64,000 nucleotides of DNA from contig JBFWVZ010000003.1 in the NCBI GenBank assembly GCA_050246475.1, forward strand, positions 310,001 through 374,000. The letters are read 5' to 3'. The DNA is from CADEEL01 sp050246475. Its GTDB lineage: Bacteria; Pseudomonadota; Alphaproteobacteria; Caulobacterales; Aquidulcibacteraceae. The stretch's first letter is position 1, and the number at the start of each line of letters is the position of its first letter. The position numbers were made by a program, and so were the translations under genes. Of this stretch, positions 25,509 to 33,558 are shown piece after piece. The notes beneath the pieces are model-generated. The model was not told where the DNA came from. It searched no databases and saw only the letters and a list, made by a program, of their open reading frames with translations.

Positions 25509-26021
25509 TCAGGCGGGAACGAAGCGCAGCGCGACGCCGTTGTTGCACCAGCGCTGCCCAGTGGGGGGCGGGCCGTCTTCGAAGACATGCCCCTGATGCC
25601 CAAGGCATTGCGCGCAGCGATAGGCGATGCGCCGGCCGAAGAGCGAATTGTCGTCGTAGGTGCCGAGCGCGCCTGGAATGCCTCGCCGGAAGCTCGGCCA
25701 GCCGGTGCCTGAATTGTACTTGTCCTGCGACCGGAAGAGCGGCAGCGCGCAGCCCGCGCACACATAAGTCCCGCGCCGGCGCTCCCGGTCGAGCGGACTC
25801 GTTCCCGCCCGCTCAGTGCCTTCCCGCCGAAGAACGCGAAACGCTTCCGGCGAAAGCCGCTCGCGCCATTGGGCCGGCGTGAGCGTCCGGAACGGCGAAT
25901 TGGCGTAGCGCCGCTCGGGCGCCGATCCCGGATAGCGGCCCTGTTGGGCATCGGCGGAGCACCCCGCCATCGCGGCGGCCGAAGCCCCGAAAAACAACGC
26001 GCGTCTGGAAATCCTGCTCAT
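25509..26021 (-). CDS. msrB: Peptide-methionine (R)-S-oxide reductase, exported
   Basis: A 170-residue MsrB that reduces methionine-R-sulfoxide in proteins. Zinc Cys pairs CAGC and CAQC, GTGWPSF, and the catalytic Cys in RWCNNGVALRF are all present. The N-terminus SRRALFFGASAAAMAGC combines a twin-arginine signal with a lipobox (Cys 21), so the enzyme is probably exported, perhaps by Tat, as a lipoprotein. A periplasmic MsrB would repair oxidised envelope proteins. The gene is monocistronic. Confidence 0.95.
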   Translation of the reverse strand: MSRISRRALFFGASAAAMAGCSADAQQGRYPGSAPERRYANSPFRTLTPAQWRERLSPEAFRVLRREGTERAGTSPLDRERRRGTYVCAGCALPLFRSQDKYNSGTGWPSFRRGIPGALGTYDDNSLFGRRIAYRCAQCLGHQGHVFEDGPPPTGQRWCNNGVALRFVPA

Positions 26022-26060
26022 GCCTCTTTGTACGACCCCCTTGCCCGCAAGGTTGCGTGC

Positions 26061-26104
26061 TTGACTCCCTTCCCTTACTCCACTACCTTTGTACTACAAG
26101 GTAG
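26061..26104 (+). promoter_or_regulatory. Sigma70 promoter overlapped by PadR operator palindrome
   Basis: A -35 box TTGACT (26061-26066), 17-nt spacer and -10 box TACCTT (26084-26089). Over the -10 lies an inverted repeat at 26083-26104: outer arms CTACCTT and AAGGTAG plus inner TGTA/TACA, with one extra base on the left arm. Placement fits autorepression by the PadR-type regulator encoded next. Confidence 0.75.
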
Positions 26105-26129
26105 CTGTTGAGAACCACGTTCCTTGCCA

Positions 26130-26453
26130 ATGAACGCCGACGAGAAATTCAGCGCCGTCCGCAAGGGCCTGCTCGAGTTCGCGATCCTCCGGATCATCGC
26201 GGGCGACAAGGTCTATGCCGCCGACATGCTGAAGCGCCTCCAAGGCTCGGCGTTCGAGACCCAGGAAGGCACCCTCTACCCCCTCCTCTCAAAACTGCGG
26301 CGCGACGAACTCGTCGATTACGAGTGGGTCGAAAGCGAAGCCGGACCGCCGCGGAAATATTACCGGCTGACCGACAAGGGCGAGGCTCACCTCGCCGATC
26401 TGCAGGCTTACTGGGCCCGGCTGAACGCCGCGCTCGACGAATTGGGGCAGTGA
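26130..26453 (+). CDS. PadR family transcriptional regulator
   Basis: A 107-residue winged-helix regulator: AVRKGLLEFAILRIIAGDKVYAADMLKRL, then TQEGTLYPLLSKLRRDELVDYEW (recognition helix and wing) and GPPRKYYRLTDKGEAHL, the PadR signature. It is a short PadR of the type paired with PspC membrane proteins. I use the ATG at 26130; a TTG two codons upstream is also possible. The stop is one base before the PspC gene start, so the two form an operon. Confidence 0.92.
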   Translation: MNADEKFSAVRKGLLEFAILRIIAGDKVYAADMLKRLQGSAFETQEGTLYPLLSKLRRDELVDYEWVESEAGPPRKYYRLTDKGEAHLADLQAYWARLNAALDELGQ

Positions 26454-26454
26454 C

Positions 26455-27555
26455 ATGGAAACCGTCGTCACCGTCAATCTGAACGGCGTCGCCTATCAAT
26501 TGGAGACGAGCGCGCACGCCGCACTCGCCGCTTATCTCGATCGCGCGCGCGTTTCGCTCGCCGCCAATCCCGACAAGGACGAAATCGTCCGCGATCTGGA
26601 GCAGGCCATCGGCGATAAGGCGCGCGCCTATCTCAACGCGCACAAGAACGTCCTCCTCGGCGGCGAGATGAGCACCATCCTTCAAGAGATGGGCCCCGTC
26701 TCCGAAGAAGCCGAAAGCGCGGAGAGCGCGCAAAGCGATGCGCCGCGCATGGGCGCTTCCGGCCCGATCCGGCGCCTCTACCGCATCAAGGACGGCGCCT
26801 GGATCGACGGCGTGTGCTCCGGCATGGGCGCCTATTTCGATATCGACGCCAACCTCATCCGCCTTCTCTGGGTCCTGGCGGCGGTCTTCACCGGCGGTTT
26901 CATCATCATCGTCTACATCATCATGATGTTCGCCATTCCCTCGGCGAACACGCGCGAGGAATGGGCGCAGGCCCACGGCGTCGCCTTCAATGCGCAGGAA
27001 GTGATCGAGCGCGCCAAGCGCCAATACGCCGAGTTCGAGGAACGCGGCGGCTGGCGCGGCGAATGGCGCAACATCCGTAATTCCTTTCGCGGGAGAGACG
27101 GCTTTCAGGGCTACAGCGCGCCCCCAGCGCAGCCCGCAAAGCCAGTCGGATACGTGACGCGCGTGTTCGCGGGCCTCTTGGCGCTCATAACCGGCATCGT
27201 CGGCGTCGCGCTCACGATCGCTTTCATCGTCGCGATCCTCTCCATCGCCGCGCAGGGCAATCTGCTCGGCTGGCCCGTCCCGATCAACGCGCCGAACTGG
27301 CTCGTCATCATCATTCTTTGCCTCGTCTTCGCGGCGATCTCTCTGCCGCTCGCGGGGATGCGCCGCGCTTCGTTCGATGCGCTCTCCGGGCGCCAGGGCG
27401 AGGGCCGCCGCGGCGGCGACGGTTTCTCCACGGTTCTGATCATCGCGCTCATCCTTGGGCTCATCTGGCTCTTCACGCCGGCCTCGCACACCTGGTTCGG
27501 CCCTTTCCCGAGCGCGATCGAAAACGTCTGGGACAATCTCACCATGAATTTTTGA
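26455..27555 (+). CDS. PspC domain-containing membrane protein
   Basis: A 366-residue inner-membrane protein. The cytoplasmic N-terminus (1-100) is followed by the PspC domain (about 105-165: LYRIKDGAWIDGVCSGMGAYFDIDANLIRLLWV, then a helix ending YIIMMFAIPS). Two further helices lie near 225-285 and one near 325-340. PspC domains belong to phage-shock/envelope stress responses. Pairing with a PadR regulator and a terminator makes this a self-contained stress operon. Confidence 0.88.
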   Translation: METVVTVNLNGVAYQLETSAHAALAAYLDRARVSLAANPDKDEIVRDLEQAIGDKARAYLNAHKNVLLGGEMSTILQEMGPVSEEAESAESAQSDAPRMGASGPIRRLYRIKDGAWIDGVCSGMGAYFDIDANLIRLLWVLAAVFTGGFIIIVYIIMMFAIPSANTREEWAQAHGVAFNAQEVIERAKRQYAEFEERGGWRGEWRNIRNSFRGRDGFQGYSAPPAQPAKPVGYVTRVFAGLLALITGIVGVALTIAFIVAILSIAAQGNLLGWPVPINAPNWLVIIILCLVFAAISLPLAGMRRASFDALSGRQGEGRRGGDGFSTVLIIALILGLIWLFTPASHTWFGPFPSAIENVWDNLTMNF

Positions 27556-27570
27556 GCTCCACGCCTGACT

Positions 27571-27611
27571 TCCCCGGCGGGCAACCTGCCCGCTCGCCGG
27601 GGAGCTTTTTT
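27571..27611 (+). terminator. Rho-independent terminator of the PadR-PspC operon
   Basis: Stem TCCCCGGCG/CGCCGGGGA with an inner GGGCA/TGCCC stem, followed by GC and six Ts. It begins 16 nt after the PspC stop codon. Confidence 0.93.
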
Positions 27612-27640
27612 CAGGCGCCGGTTAGAAGGGACGCGCTTTC

Positions 27641-27751
27641 ATGAACCTCCTTGCTTCACTCGATCTCGAAGGCTTCATCAACGAAGCGCTTTGGCGTGTG
27701 CAGTGCGTGATCCTCGCGATTGGCGACATCATCGCACCATCGCGGCGTTAG
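27641..27751 (+). CDS. Possible 36-residue small protein
   Basis: ATG at 27641, preceded by AGAAGGG 12-18 nt upstream, encodes MNLLASLDLEGFINEALWRV and a hydrophobic stretch CVILAIGDIIAPS, then stops. It would be an amphipathic or membrane-associated microprotein. It starts 30 nt after the PspC terminator, so it would need read-through or its own promoter. Coding status is uncertain. Confidence 0.3.
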   Translation: MNLLASLDLEGFINEALWRVQCVILAIGDIIAPSRR

Positions 27752-27908
27752 GCCCTCCCGTCGATGGGGAGGGCAGCGCGCGAAGCGCGCGGGTGGGGTG
27801 CGCCCGCGTGGTCGCGGCGAGAGCCTCGTGAGGCAAAGTCGTCATTGTCTCACCCATCACCCCCTCAGTCGCCGCTGCGCGGCGACAGCTCCCCCATCGA
27901 GGGGGAGC
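27752..27908. repeat. Intergenic CTCCCCC/GGGGGAG inverted-repeat element, copy 2
   Basis: Non-coding DNA with several hairpins: GCCCTCCCGTCGATGGGGAGGGC at the left, GCGCGCGAAGCGCGCG, CGCCGCTGCGCGGCG, and CTCCCCCATCGAGGGGGAG at the right. It resembles the elements at 15.5, 37.5 and 63.6 kb. Together with 27909-28463 it forms a gene-free stretch of about 700 bases. Confidence 0.7.
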
Positions 27909-28463
27909 AAACGAGCATCCGCATCCGCCGCTACCTTACGCGCCAGAAGACATGAGGCCCGGCCGCAGACGATTTGAAGGCCGGCTCAGGCCACCGACGC
28001 GCCTCGACGTCGCCGCGCGCTTTGGGGCGCCGGCGCGTCAAAAGAGTCCTTTCGTGTTCGCGAAGCGAACGCGAAAGGAGGAACGGGGCGCGGGCTTCGC
28101 GCCGATCCGCCTTGCGGCGGCAGTTTATTTATTGGAATGCAAAGCACGCGCCCCGTCCGATGCGTCTTCCGCCAGCGCGGCGCACAAGACGGAGGTTTTA
28201 ACTCCAGCGCCGTAGGCCAGCGGCGTGCGGAGAGCGCCTGTATCGCTCAACGGACGGCGAGTTTTGACCCCCGCCGACATTCACGCTCGCATCGATCGCC
28301 GCGCTTGCTTGGTTACGGATCCAGCAACCTCCCGTGCGCGGGACGAGGCGATCATACGGGCGGGCGAAACAGGTCGGATAGATTCACCGCAAGTTGCTTT
28401 TTTGTGCTGATGATTCAAGGCGCGCCATGGACTGATTGCGGGGACATCGGCATCCGTGCACTC
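27909..28463. other. Gene-poor stretch without recognisable features
   Basis: About 550 bases in which I see no convincing gene. It holds a hairpin around 28049-28079 (CCTTTCGTGTTCGC paired with GCGAACGCGAAAGG) and a short AT-rich patch near 28125. Short open frames exist (the longest about 85 codons) but none has a ribosome site plus a protein-like sequence. tRNA, tmRNA, RNase P and SRP RNA signatures were looked for and not found. It could be a degraded gene or an insertion remnant. Confidence 0.4.
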
Positions 28464-28958
28464 CTATGTGCGCCGCCACTGTTGGGCGAAGGCCAACATT
28501 CTATCTCTATTGTAGCTCCGGCCGCGTTCGAGTGGCCCAGTCCGCTGGCTTGCCAAATACTGCTCATTCTCATCGAGAATGATAAACGCTGGATACCCTC
28601 TTACCGGCGGATAGGCGCTCATAAAGGCTTCATTCGCGTTCGATGGTCCAACATTCACTTTGACGACGACGAAGGCGGAACGAAATGCCGCGCGCACGTC
28701 GTCGTGACGCACCAGGAAATTATCAAGGATGGTGCACCACACGCACCAATCGCCGCCTATCTCTAGCAGCACTCTCTTGTTCTCGCTCCGCGCGCGTTCG
28801 GCCGCCGAGGCTCTATCAGCGGCGGGGTCTCGCCTCGGGTCATACCCCGGATAAAGATAAAGCCCATCGTCATTGCGGGTGATGCGTGGAACGGCGGCGG
28901 CGCGCCCAACTCCTAGCGCGAAAAATGCGGTCGCCCCAAGAAGTGTTCGCCGTCTCAT
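28464..28958 (-). CDS. Thioredoxin-fold protein with exported N-terminus
   Basis: A 164-residue protein with an N-terminal signal (MRRRTLLGATAFFALGVGRAAA) and a thioredoxin fold. The active site is WCVWC (DWCVWCTILDNFL), and PPVRGYPAFIILDENEQYL contains the cis-Pro. It resembles thioredoxin_7/DUF255-type periplasmic disulfide proteins. Base and codon use are visibly less GC-rich than in its neighbours. Nevertheless its start overlaps the pccB stop by 4 nt, so it is translationally coupled to that gene. Confidence 0.85.
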   Translation of the reverse strand: MRRRTLLGATAFFALGVGRAAAVPRITRNDDGLYLYPGYDPRRDPAADRASAAERARSENKRVLLEIGGDWCVWCTILDNFLVRHDDVRAAFRSAFVVVKVNVGPSNANEAFMSAYPPVRGYPAFIILDENEQYLASQRTGPLERGRSYNRDRMLAFAQQWRRT

Positions 28959-30487
28959 AACGGAATATTGTCGTGCTTCTTCCAGGGATTTTCCAACTTC
29001 TTCTTCTCTAGGCTCTTCAGCGCGCGCACGATGCGCCGGCGCGTTTCGCGCGGCATGATCACGTCGTCGAGATAGCCGAGGCTCGCCGCGACGAACGGAT
29101 TGGCGAAGCGATCCTGATATTCCTTCGTGCGCGCCGCGATCTTGTCGGGATCGCCGATGTCGGCGCGGAAAATGATCTCGACGGCGCCCTTGGCGCCCAT
29201 CACCGCGATCTCCGCCGAAGGCCAGGCGTAATTGATGTCCCCGCGCAAATGCTTGGAGCTCATCACGTCATAGGCGCCGCCATAGGCTTTGCGCGTCACC
29301 ACCGTCACCTTCGGCACGGTCGCTTCGCCGTACGCGAAGAGAAGCTTCGCGCCGTGCTTGATGAGGCCGCCCTGCTCCTGGCGCGTGCCCGGCAGGAAGC
29401 CCGGCACATCCACGAACGTGATGATCGGAATGTTGAACGCATCGCAGAAGCGCACGAAGCGCGCGCCCTTGCGCGAGGCGTCGATATCGAGAACGCCCGC
29501 GAGGCTCATCGGCTGATTGGCGACGAATCCGACAGGCGCCCCATCCATCCGCCCGAAGCCGACGACGATGTTCTTGCCGAAATCGGGGCTGATCTCGAAG
29601 AAATCGCCTTCGTCCGCGACCTTCTCGATCAACTCCTTCATGTCGTAGGGCTTGTTGGGATTGTCCGGAATGAGACGATCTAGGCTCGGCTCCTCGCGCG
29701 CGGGATCGTCGAACGAAGGCCGCGTCGGCGGCTTCTCGCGGTTCGAGCCCGGCAGGAAATCGATCATGCGCCGGATTTGCCCGAGCGCTTCGAAATCGTT
29801 TTCGAACGCGCCGTCCGCCACGCCGCTCTTCGCCGCATGCACGCGCCAGCCGCCAAGCTCATCGTGCGTGACGGTTTCGTTCGTCACCGTCTTCACGACG
29901 TCCGGCCCCGTCACGTACATGTAGGACGTGTCCTTCACCATGAAGATGAAATCCGTCATCGCCGGGGAATAGACGTCCCCGCCCGCGCACGGCCCCATGA
30001 TGACGCTGATCTGCGGAATGACGCCGCTGGAGAGAATGTTCTTCAGGAAGATATCCGCATAGCCCGCGAGGCTCTCGACGCCTTCTTGAATGCGCGCGCC
30101 GCCCGCATCGAAAATGCCGACGATCGGTGCGCCGTTCGTCATCGCCATGTCCTGCACTTTGCAGATCTTCGCCGCATGCGCGCCCGAGAGCGAACCGCCG
30201 AACACGGTGAAGTCCTTCGAGAAGACGTAGCAGAGCCGGCCATTGACCGTGCCCCAGCCGGTAACGACGCCGTCTCCTGGAATCTTGTTCTTCTCCATGC
30301 CGAATTCGTGCGCGCGATGCTCGACGAACATGTCGAACTCTTCGAACGAGCCTTCATCGAGCAGAAGCTCCACGCGTTCTCGCGCGGTGAGCTTGCCCTT
30401 CGCATGCTGGCTCTCCATGCGCTTAGGCCCGCCTCCAGCGCGCGCGGCTTCACGCTTGGCTTCGAGGGCGGCGATGATCTCTTTCAT
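28955..30487 (-). CDS. pccB: Propionyl-CoA carboxylase beta subunit (acyl-CoA carboxyltransferase)
   Basis: A 510-residue biotin-dependent carboxyltransferase. N- and C-terminal crotonase-like halves carry GGSLSGAHAAKICKVQDMA, FDAGGARIQEGVESL, VPGFLPGTRQEQGGLIKHGAKLLFAY and RKAYGGAYDVMSSKHL. The extensive match to PccB supports propionyl-CoA carboxylation to methylmalonyl-CoA. The alpha subunit (biotin carboxylase plus BCCP) is not in this window. The downstream thioredoxin gene overlaps it by 4 nt. Confidence 0.95.
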   Translation of the reverse strand: MKEIIAALEAKREAARAGGGPKRMESQHAKGKLTARERVELLLDEGSFEEFDMFVEHRAHEFGMEKNKIPGDGVVTGWGTVNGRLCYVFSKDFTVFGGSLSGAHAAKICKVQDMAMTNGAPIVGIFDAGGARIQEGVESLAGYADIFLKNILSSGVIPQISVIMGPCAGGDVYSPAMTDFIFMVKDTSYMYVTGPDVVKTVTNETVTHDELGGWRVHAAKSGVADGAFENDFEALGQIRRMIDFLPGSNREKPPTRPSFDDPAREEPSLDRLIPDNPNKPYDMKELIEKVADEGDFFEISPDFGKNIVVGFGRMDGAPVGFVANQPMSLAGVLDIDASRKGARFVRFCDAFNIPIITFVDVPGFLPGTRQEQGGLIKHGAKLLFAYGEATVPKVTVVTRKAYGGAYDVMSSKHLRGDINYAWPSAEIAVMGAKGAVEIIFRADIGDPDKIAARTKEYQDRFANPFVAASLGYLDDVIMPRETRRRIVRALKSLEKKKLENPWKKHDNIPL

Positions 30488-30496
30488 GGAAGTGTC

Positions 30497-31020
30497 CTAG
30501 CGATGAATGCGAAGCGAGGAGAGAAAATCATTCGATTGGCGGACGGCCAGGTTTGGATCGGACCGAAGCGTCCAATAGATCTCGCACGTCAGCACGATAT
30601 GCTCGGGATGATCGCCGCGATCCATGAGAAGCGTGCGCGTCATCAGCATCACGTCGTCGCGCGTGACGTCATAGGAGATGACGCGCACGCCATCGACGAT
30701 TTCGTTGGCGAAGTGGTTCGCTCTATCCCCCGGATGAAGATAGTTCTCGATCGTCGCGTCGACGCGTTGTTGAGCAGCTCCTGGTCGTGCGGGAGGATCC
30801 CGGCCATCGGGATGACGGCGACCTCGCAGGTGTGCCCCGCCGCCTCCATCGGCAGCGATCGCGCAATGAGCGCGATTTCGCTCCGCGCGGGATCGGTCGT
30901 CGCGCGCCAGCCTTCCGGCAGCGTCAGCGAGATGCCGTGCCCGCTCCAGCGTTCCTCCGCCTGCGCAAAAGCGGCGCCCGCTACGGCGAGGCTCGCGCAA
31001 AGGAAAGCTGCGAAACGCAT
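30497..31020 (-). pseudogene. Secreted protein of unknown function, interrupted by one frameshift
   Basis: The start at 31020 encodes a clear signal peptide (MRFAAFLCASLAVAGAAFA|Q) and a domain SGHGISLTLPEGWRATTDPARSE to about LLNN (near 30770). The same protein clearly continues in another frame: VDATIENYLHPGDRANHF to SLRIHR at 30497. The joined protein would be about 174 residues. Total length is one base short of a multiple of three, so a single-base deletion in the stretch around 30755-30775 explains it. Both halves look intact, so this is a recent mutation or a sequencing error. No family recognised. The pccB gene begins 10 nt downstream. Confidence 0.75.
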
Positions 31021-31057
31021 GTGTTTGGCGTAGCCTCCGCCGCCAGAACCGGCAAGC

Positions 31058-31753
31058 TCAGCCAAGCGCCGCGATGAATTGTGCGAGCGCCGCGATCTCG
31101 CTCTTGAGGCGATCGAGGCGTTGAACGGCCTCCTCATCGGCGCCCCACGCCTCGATCTGGTGGAGATCGTCCAGATGCGCGGCCTCGAACGCCGCGTCCG
31201 CTTCGAGCGCGCCGCGGACGAGTGCAAAACCGAGGATCGCCGAGCCCAGAAGACCCACGCCGTGCGCCAACGCGGTCAAACGGAAGTCGTCAAGTTCGCC
31301 AGCCGCGCGTTCGAGCGGCGACAGATCGTTCGTCTGCGCCGCGATGCCGGTCACGACCGCGGGAGTGAATTGCAACTCCGCGCGCGACCAAGCGATCCAT
31401 CTGTCCCACGCTTCCGCTTGCCGCGCGACAAGCGCCGCCGGCGCATCCGCGCGATGGCAGAGCAGATCCGTCTCGCCATATTTCGCGGTCATCGCGACCA
31501 AATCGCTGCGTGTCGCCGGCGTGCGCTCAATCGCGACATTGGCGAGACGCGTGTGCGGCATGCTCATTGGATCGATGCGCTCGCTTTGCGCGTTCCATTC
31601 TTCCGCGACCAGATCGGCCAAAGCGCGTGTCGGAACGGCGAACGCCAGCTTCCCCGGCGTGCGCAACGCCCGCCCATCGAGCGCGACGGCAAAGCCGCCG
31701 CCTTCTTCGCGCACCGCCGCCTCTTTGTAGAAGCGCCGCGCCGCCTCGCTCAT
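31058..31753 (-). CDS. ATP12 family F1-ATPase assembly chaperone
   Basis: A 231-residue ATP12 homologue. ATP12 binds the F1 alpha subunit during ATP synthase assembly; outside mitochondria the family is confined largely to alphaproteobacteria. Family patterns are VALDGRALRTPGKLAFAVPT, DLVAEEWNAQ, IDPMSMPHTRLANVAI, and ETDLLCHRADAPAALVARQ. The start overlaps the upstream TPR-oxygenase stop by 4 nt. It ends a chain of four successive 4-nt overlaps beginning at crcB. Confidence 0.94.
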   Translation of the reverse strand: MSEAARRFYKEAAVREEGGGFAVALDGRALRTPGKLAFAVPTRALADLVAEEWNAQSERIDPMSMPHTRLANVAIERTPATRSDLVAMTAKYGETDLLCHRADAPAALVARQAEAWDRWIAWSRAELQFTPAVVTGIAAQTNDLSPLERAAGELDDFRLTALAHGVGLLGSAILGFALVRGALEADAAFEAAHLDDLHQIEAWGADEEAVQRLDRLKSEIAALAQFIAALG

Positions 31754-33558
31754 ACGGGCACCATGTCGAACGCGCAGGTGAGGCGATCGTCATGCGTGAA
31801 CGGCTCCGTGCCGTGCCACATGTAGGAGGGAAAGAGCACGAGCCGGCCGACTTTGGGTTCGATGTAGCGAAGCGGCGTGCAGCCGGGCATCGGCTGGCGC
31901 GGCTCGCCGAACTTGATCCAGCCGGCGTGCGGAGCGTCATCGGCCCGCTTGGGCGGCAAGCGTACATAATAGGCGGAACTCACCCAGCCCTTGTTGTGAA
32001 TGTGGTTCACGTGCTTGCCGCCCGCGCGCAAGCGCACCGACCAGCAGCCAGAAAACGTCACATCGTTCGTACGGCGCGAGGTGAACGGATGGCGCTCGTC
32101 CCAAGGCAGGGATTGCGTGAAATCCTGCACGGCGTCGTGCGCCAACTTGGTGAATATCTGAATCTCCGCCTCGTCGATCTCCGTCAGGTCGCGCGGCGTT
32201 TGAGTGCCTTCGCGCAGCGTCTGGTTGAGCGGATGGGCGGCCAGGATGTGTTGCGCATCCAGCTTTGCCGCAAGCGCCGCGTTGAATTCCTCGATCGTCG
32301 CGTAGCCTGGCGGCGGCGCCAGATCGACCACGCGCACGAAGCGATCGAGATCGCAGAGATAGTCGAATTCCTTGTCGCCCCGCATCCGATGCGCGGTCGC
32401 CAAATAAGTGAGCCAGATCTGATCTTTCGGCTGCGCTTGGCGCCCCGCGGCGATCAAGGGCAGCGCCTCGTCCGCACGACCGGCGCGCAAAAGCGCGTTG
32501 GTAAGGAGTTTGCGGGATTCATCTTCTCCCCCGCCGGCGTTCGCGCGCTTGAGCGCAGCGATCGCCTCGTCGAACTCGCCCTTTTCTTCCAGAAGGAAGC
32601 CGAACATGGACCAGAGCCGCGCACGTTCAGGCGTACGCGCGATCCCCTCCCGCATGAGCGCGATCGCTTCATCGATCCGCTCCACGCGGTAGAGCAGCTC
32701 CGCATAGTTCGTGCGCAGCACGACATCGTCCGGCGCGCTTTTGACGGCCGCCTCAAGATCCACCGCGAACGCGTCTGCTCCATCCCCGCGCATCCAGCGC
32801 ATCCGCGCCAGGCCGGTCTGCAGTCGAGATTCAAGAGGATGCTCGCGCACACCCTTCCGCAGCCAATCAATGCAGCCGTCGATATCGTGCTCATCGAAGC
32901 AGAGCGTCGAAAGCGATTGATAGAGCTCCGGCGTCGCGGGGCCTTGCTGATAGAGGCTCTCCAGGATCGCGCGCGATTCGTCGCTGCGGCCCAGCTTGTG
33001 CAGCGCCACGGCGCGTTCATGCTTGGCGGCGGCGCTTTCGGGGCGGATGCTCAGCGCCTCGTCGAAAGCGGCAAGCGCTTCCTCGTGGCGGTTCTGCAGG
33101 CCGACGGAATTGCCATACGCCCGCAGGGCCGCAAACGTACGCCCGCCCAGTTCCATCGCCGCCCGCGCCTCGGCCTCCGCTTCGGGGCCCTGCTCCGCGG
33201 CATTGTAGGCGCGCGCCAGCGTGATGCGCGCCGGGACCATGCTTGGCGCAAGCGAAACAGCATGTTTGAGAAGGCGGATGGCTTCTTCAGAAGGCGCTCT
33301 CGATATGAGGAGATCCCCGAGCGCCACGTGCGATTCCGGATCGCGCGGCTCTCCCGCAACGGAAGCGCGCAGCAACGCCTCCGCCTCCGGCAATCGATTT
33401 TGCGCACGCCGGATCAGCCCGAGCAAATGCATGAGCTTTGGGGGCTTCTTGTCTTGCGGAAAGGCGCTCCACAAAGGCGCAAGCGCTTTCTCGGCGCCGA
33501 GCGCATCGCCGCTCATCAGGAGCTTGTAGCTCTCCTCGACGATCCCTTGCGGATTCAC
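31750..33558 (-). CDS. TPR repeat protein with C-terminal 2OG-Fe(II) oxygenase-like domain, copy B
   Basis: A 602-residue cytoplasmic protein. Residues ~1-380 are tetratricopeptide repeats (for example AEALLRASVAGEPRDPESHVALGDLL). The last ~100 form a 2OG-FeII_Oxy_5-like domain: VNHIHNKGWVSSAYYVRLPP, GWIKFGEPRQPMPGC, VGRLVLFPSYMWHGTEPF and a following Arg (DDRLTCAFD). Candidate iron ligands are the first His pair and the WHG His. The usual HxD/E acid is not obvious (HIHN). It is a tandem paralogue of the upstream gene and overlaps it and ATP12 by 4 nt each. The substrate is unknown; protein hydroxylation is possible. Confidence 0.82.
   Translation of the reverse strand: MNPQGIVEESYKLLMSGDALGAEKALAPLWSAFPQDKKPPKLMHLLGLIRRAQNRLPEAEALLRASVAGEPRDPESHVALGDLLISRAPSEEAIRLLKHAVSLAPSMVPARITLARAYNAAEQGPEAEAEARAAMELGGRTFAALRAYGNSVGLQNRHEEALAAFDEALSIRPESAAAKHERAVALHKLGRSDESRAILESLYQQGPATPELYQSLSTLCFDEHDIDGCIDWLRKGVREHPLESRLQTGLARMRWMRGDGADAFAVDLEAAVKSAPDDVVLRTNYAELLYRVERIDEAIALMREGIARTPERARLWSMFGFLLEEKGEFDEAIAALKRANAGGGEDESRKLLTNALLRAGRADEALPLIAAGRQAQPKDQIWLTYLATAHRMRGDKEFDYLCDLDRFVRVVDLAPPPGYATIEEFNAALAAKLDAQHILAAHPLNQTLREGTQTPRDLTEIDEAEIQIFTKLAHDAVQDFTQSLPWDERHPFTSRRTNDVTFSGCWSVRLRAGGKHVNHIHNKGWVSSAYYVRLPPKRADDAPHAGWIKFGEPRQPMPGCTPLRYIEPKVGRLVLFPSYMWHGTEPFTHDDRLTCAFDMVPV

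Noticed and set aside
28225..28410. 61-codon open frame in the gene-poor region
   Set aside because: No ribosome site, no recognisable sequence, and surrounding frames are broken; not enough to call a gene.
27909..28463. Possible structural RNA (6S, RNase P, tmRNA, SRP)
   Set aside because: The conserved cores of these RNAs were looked for and are not present; only ordinary hairpins were seen.
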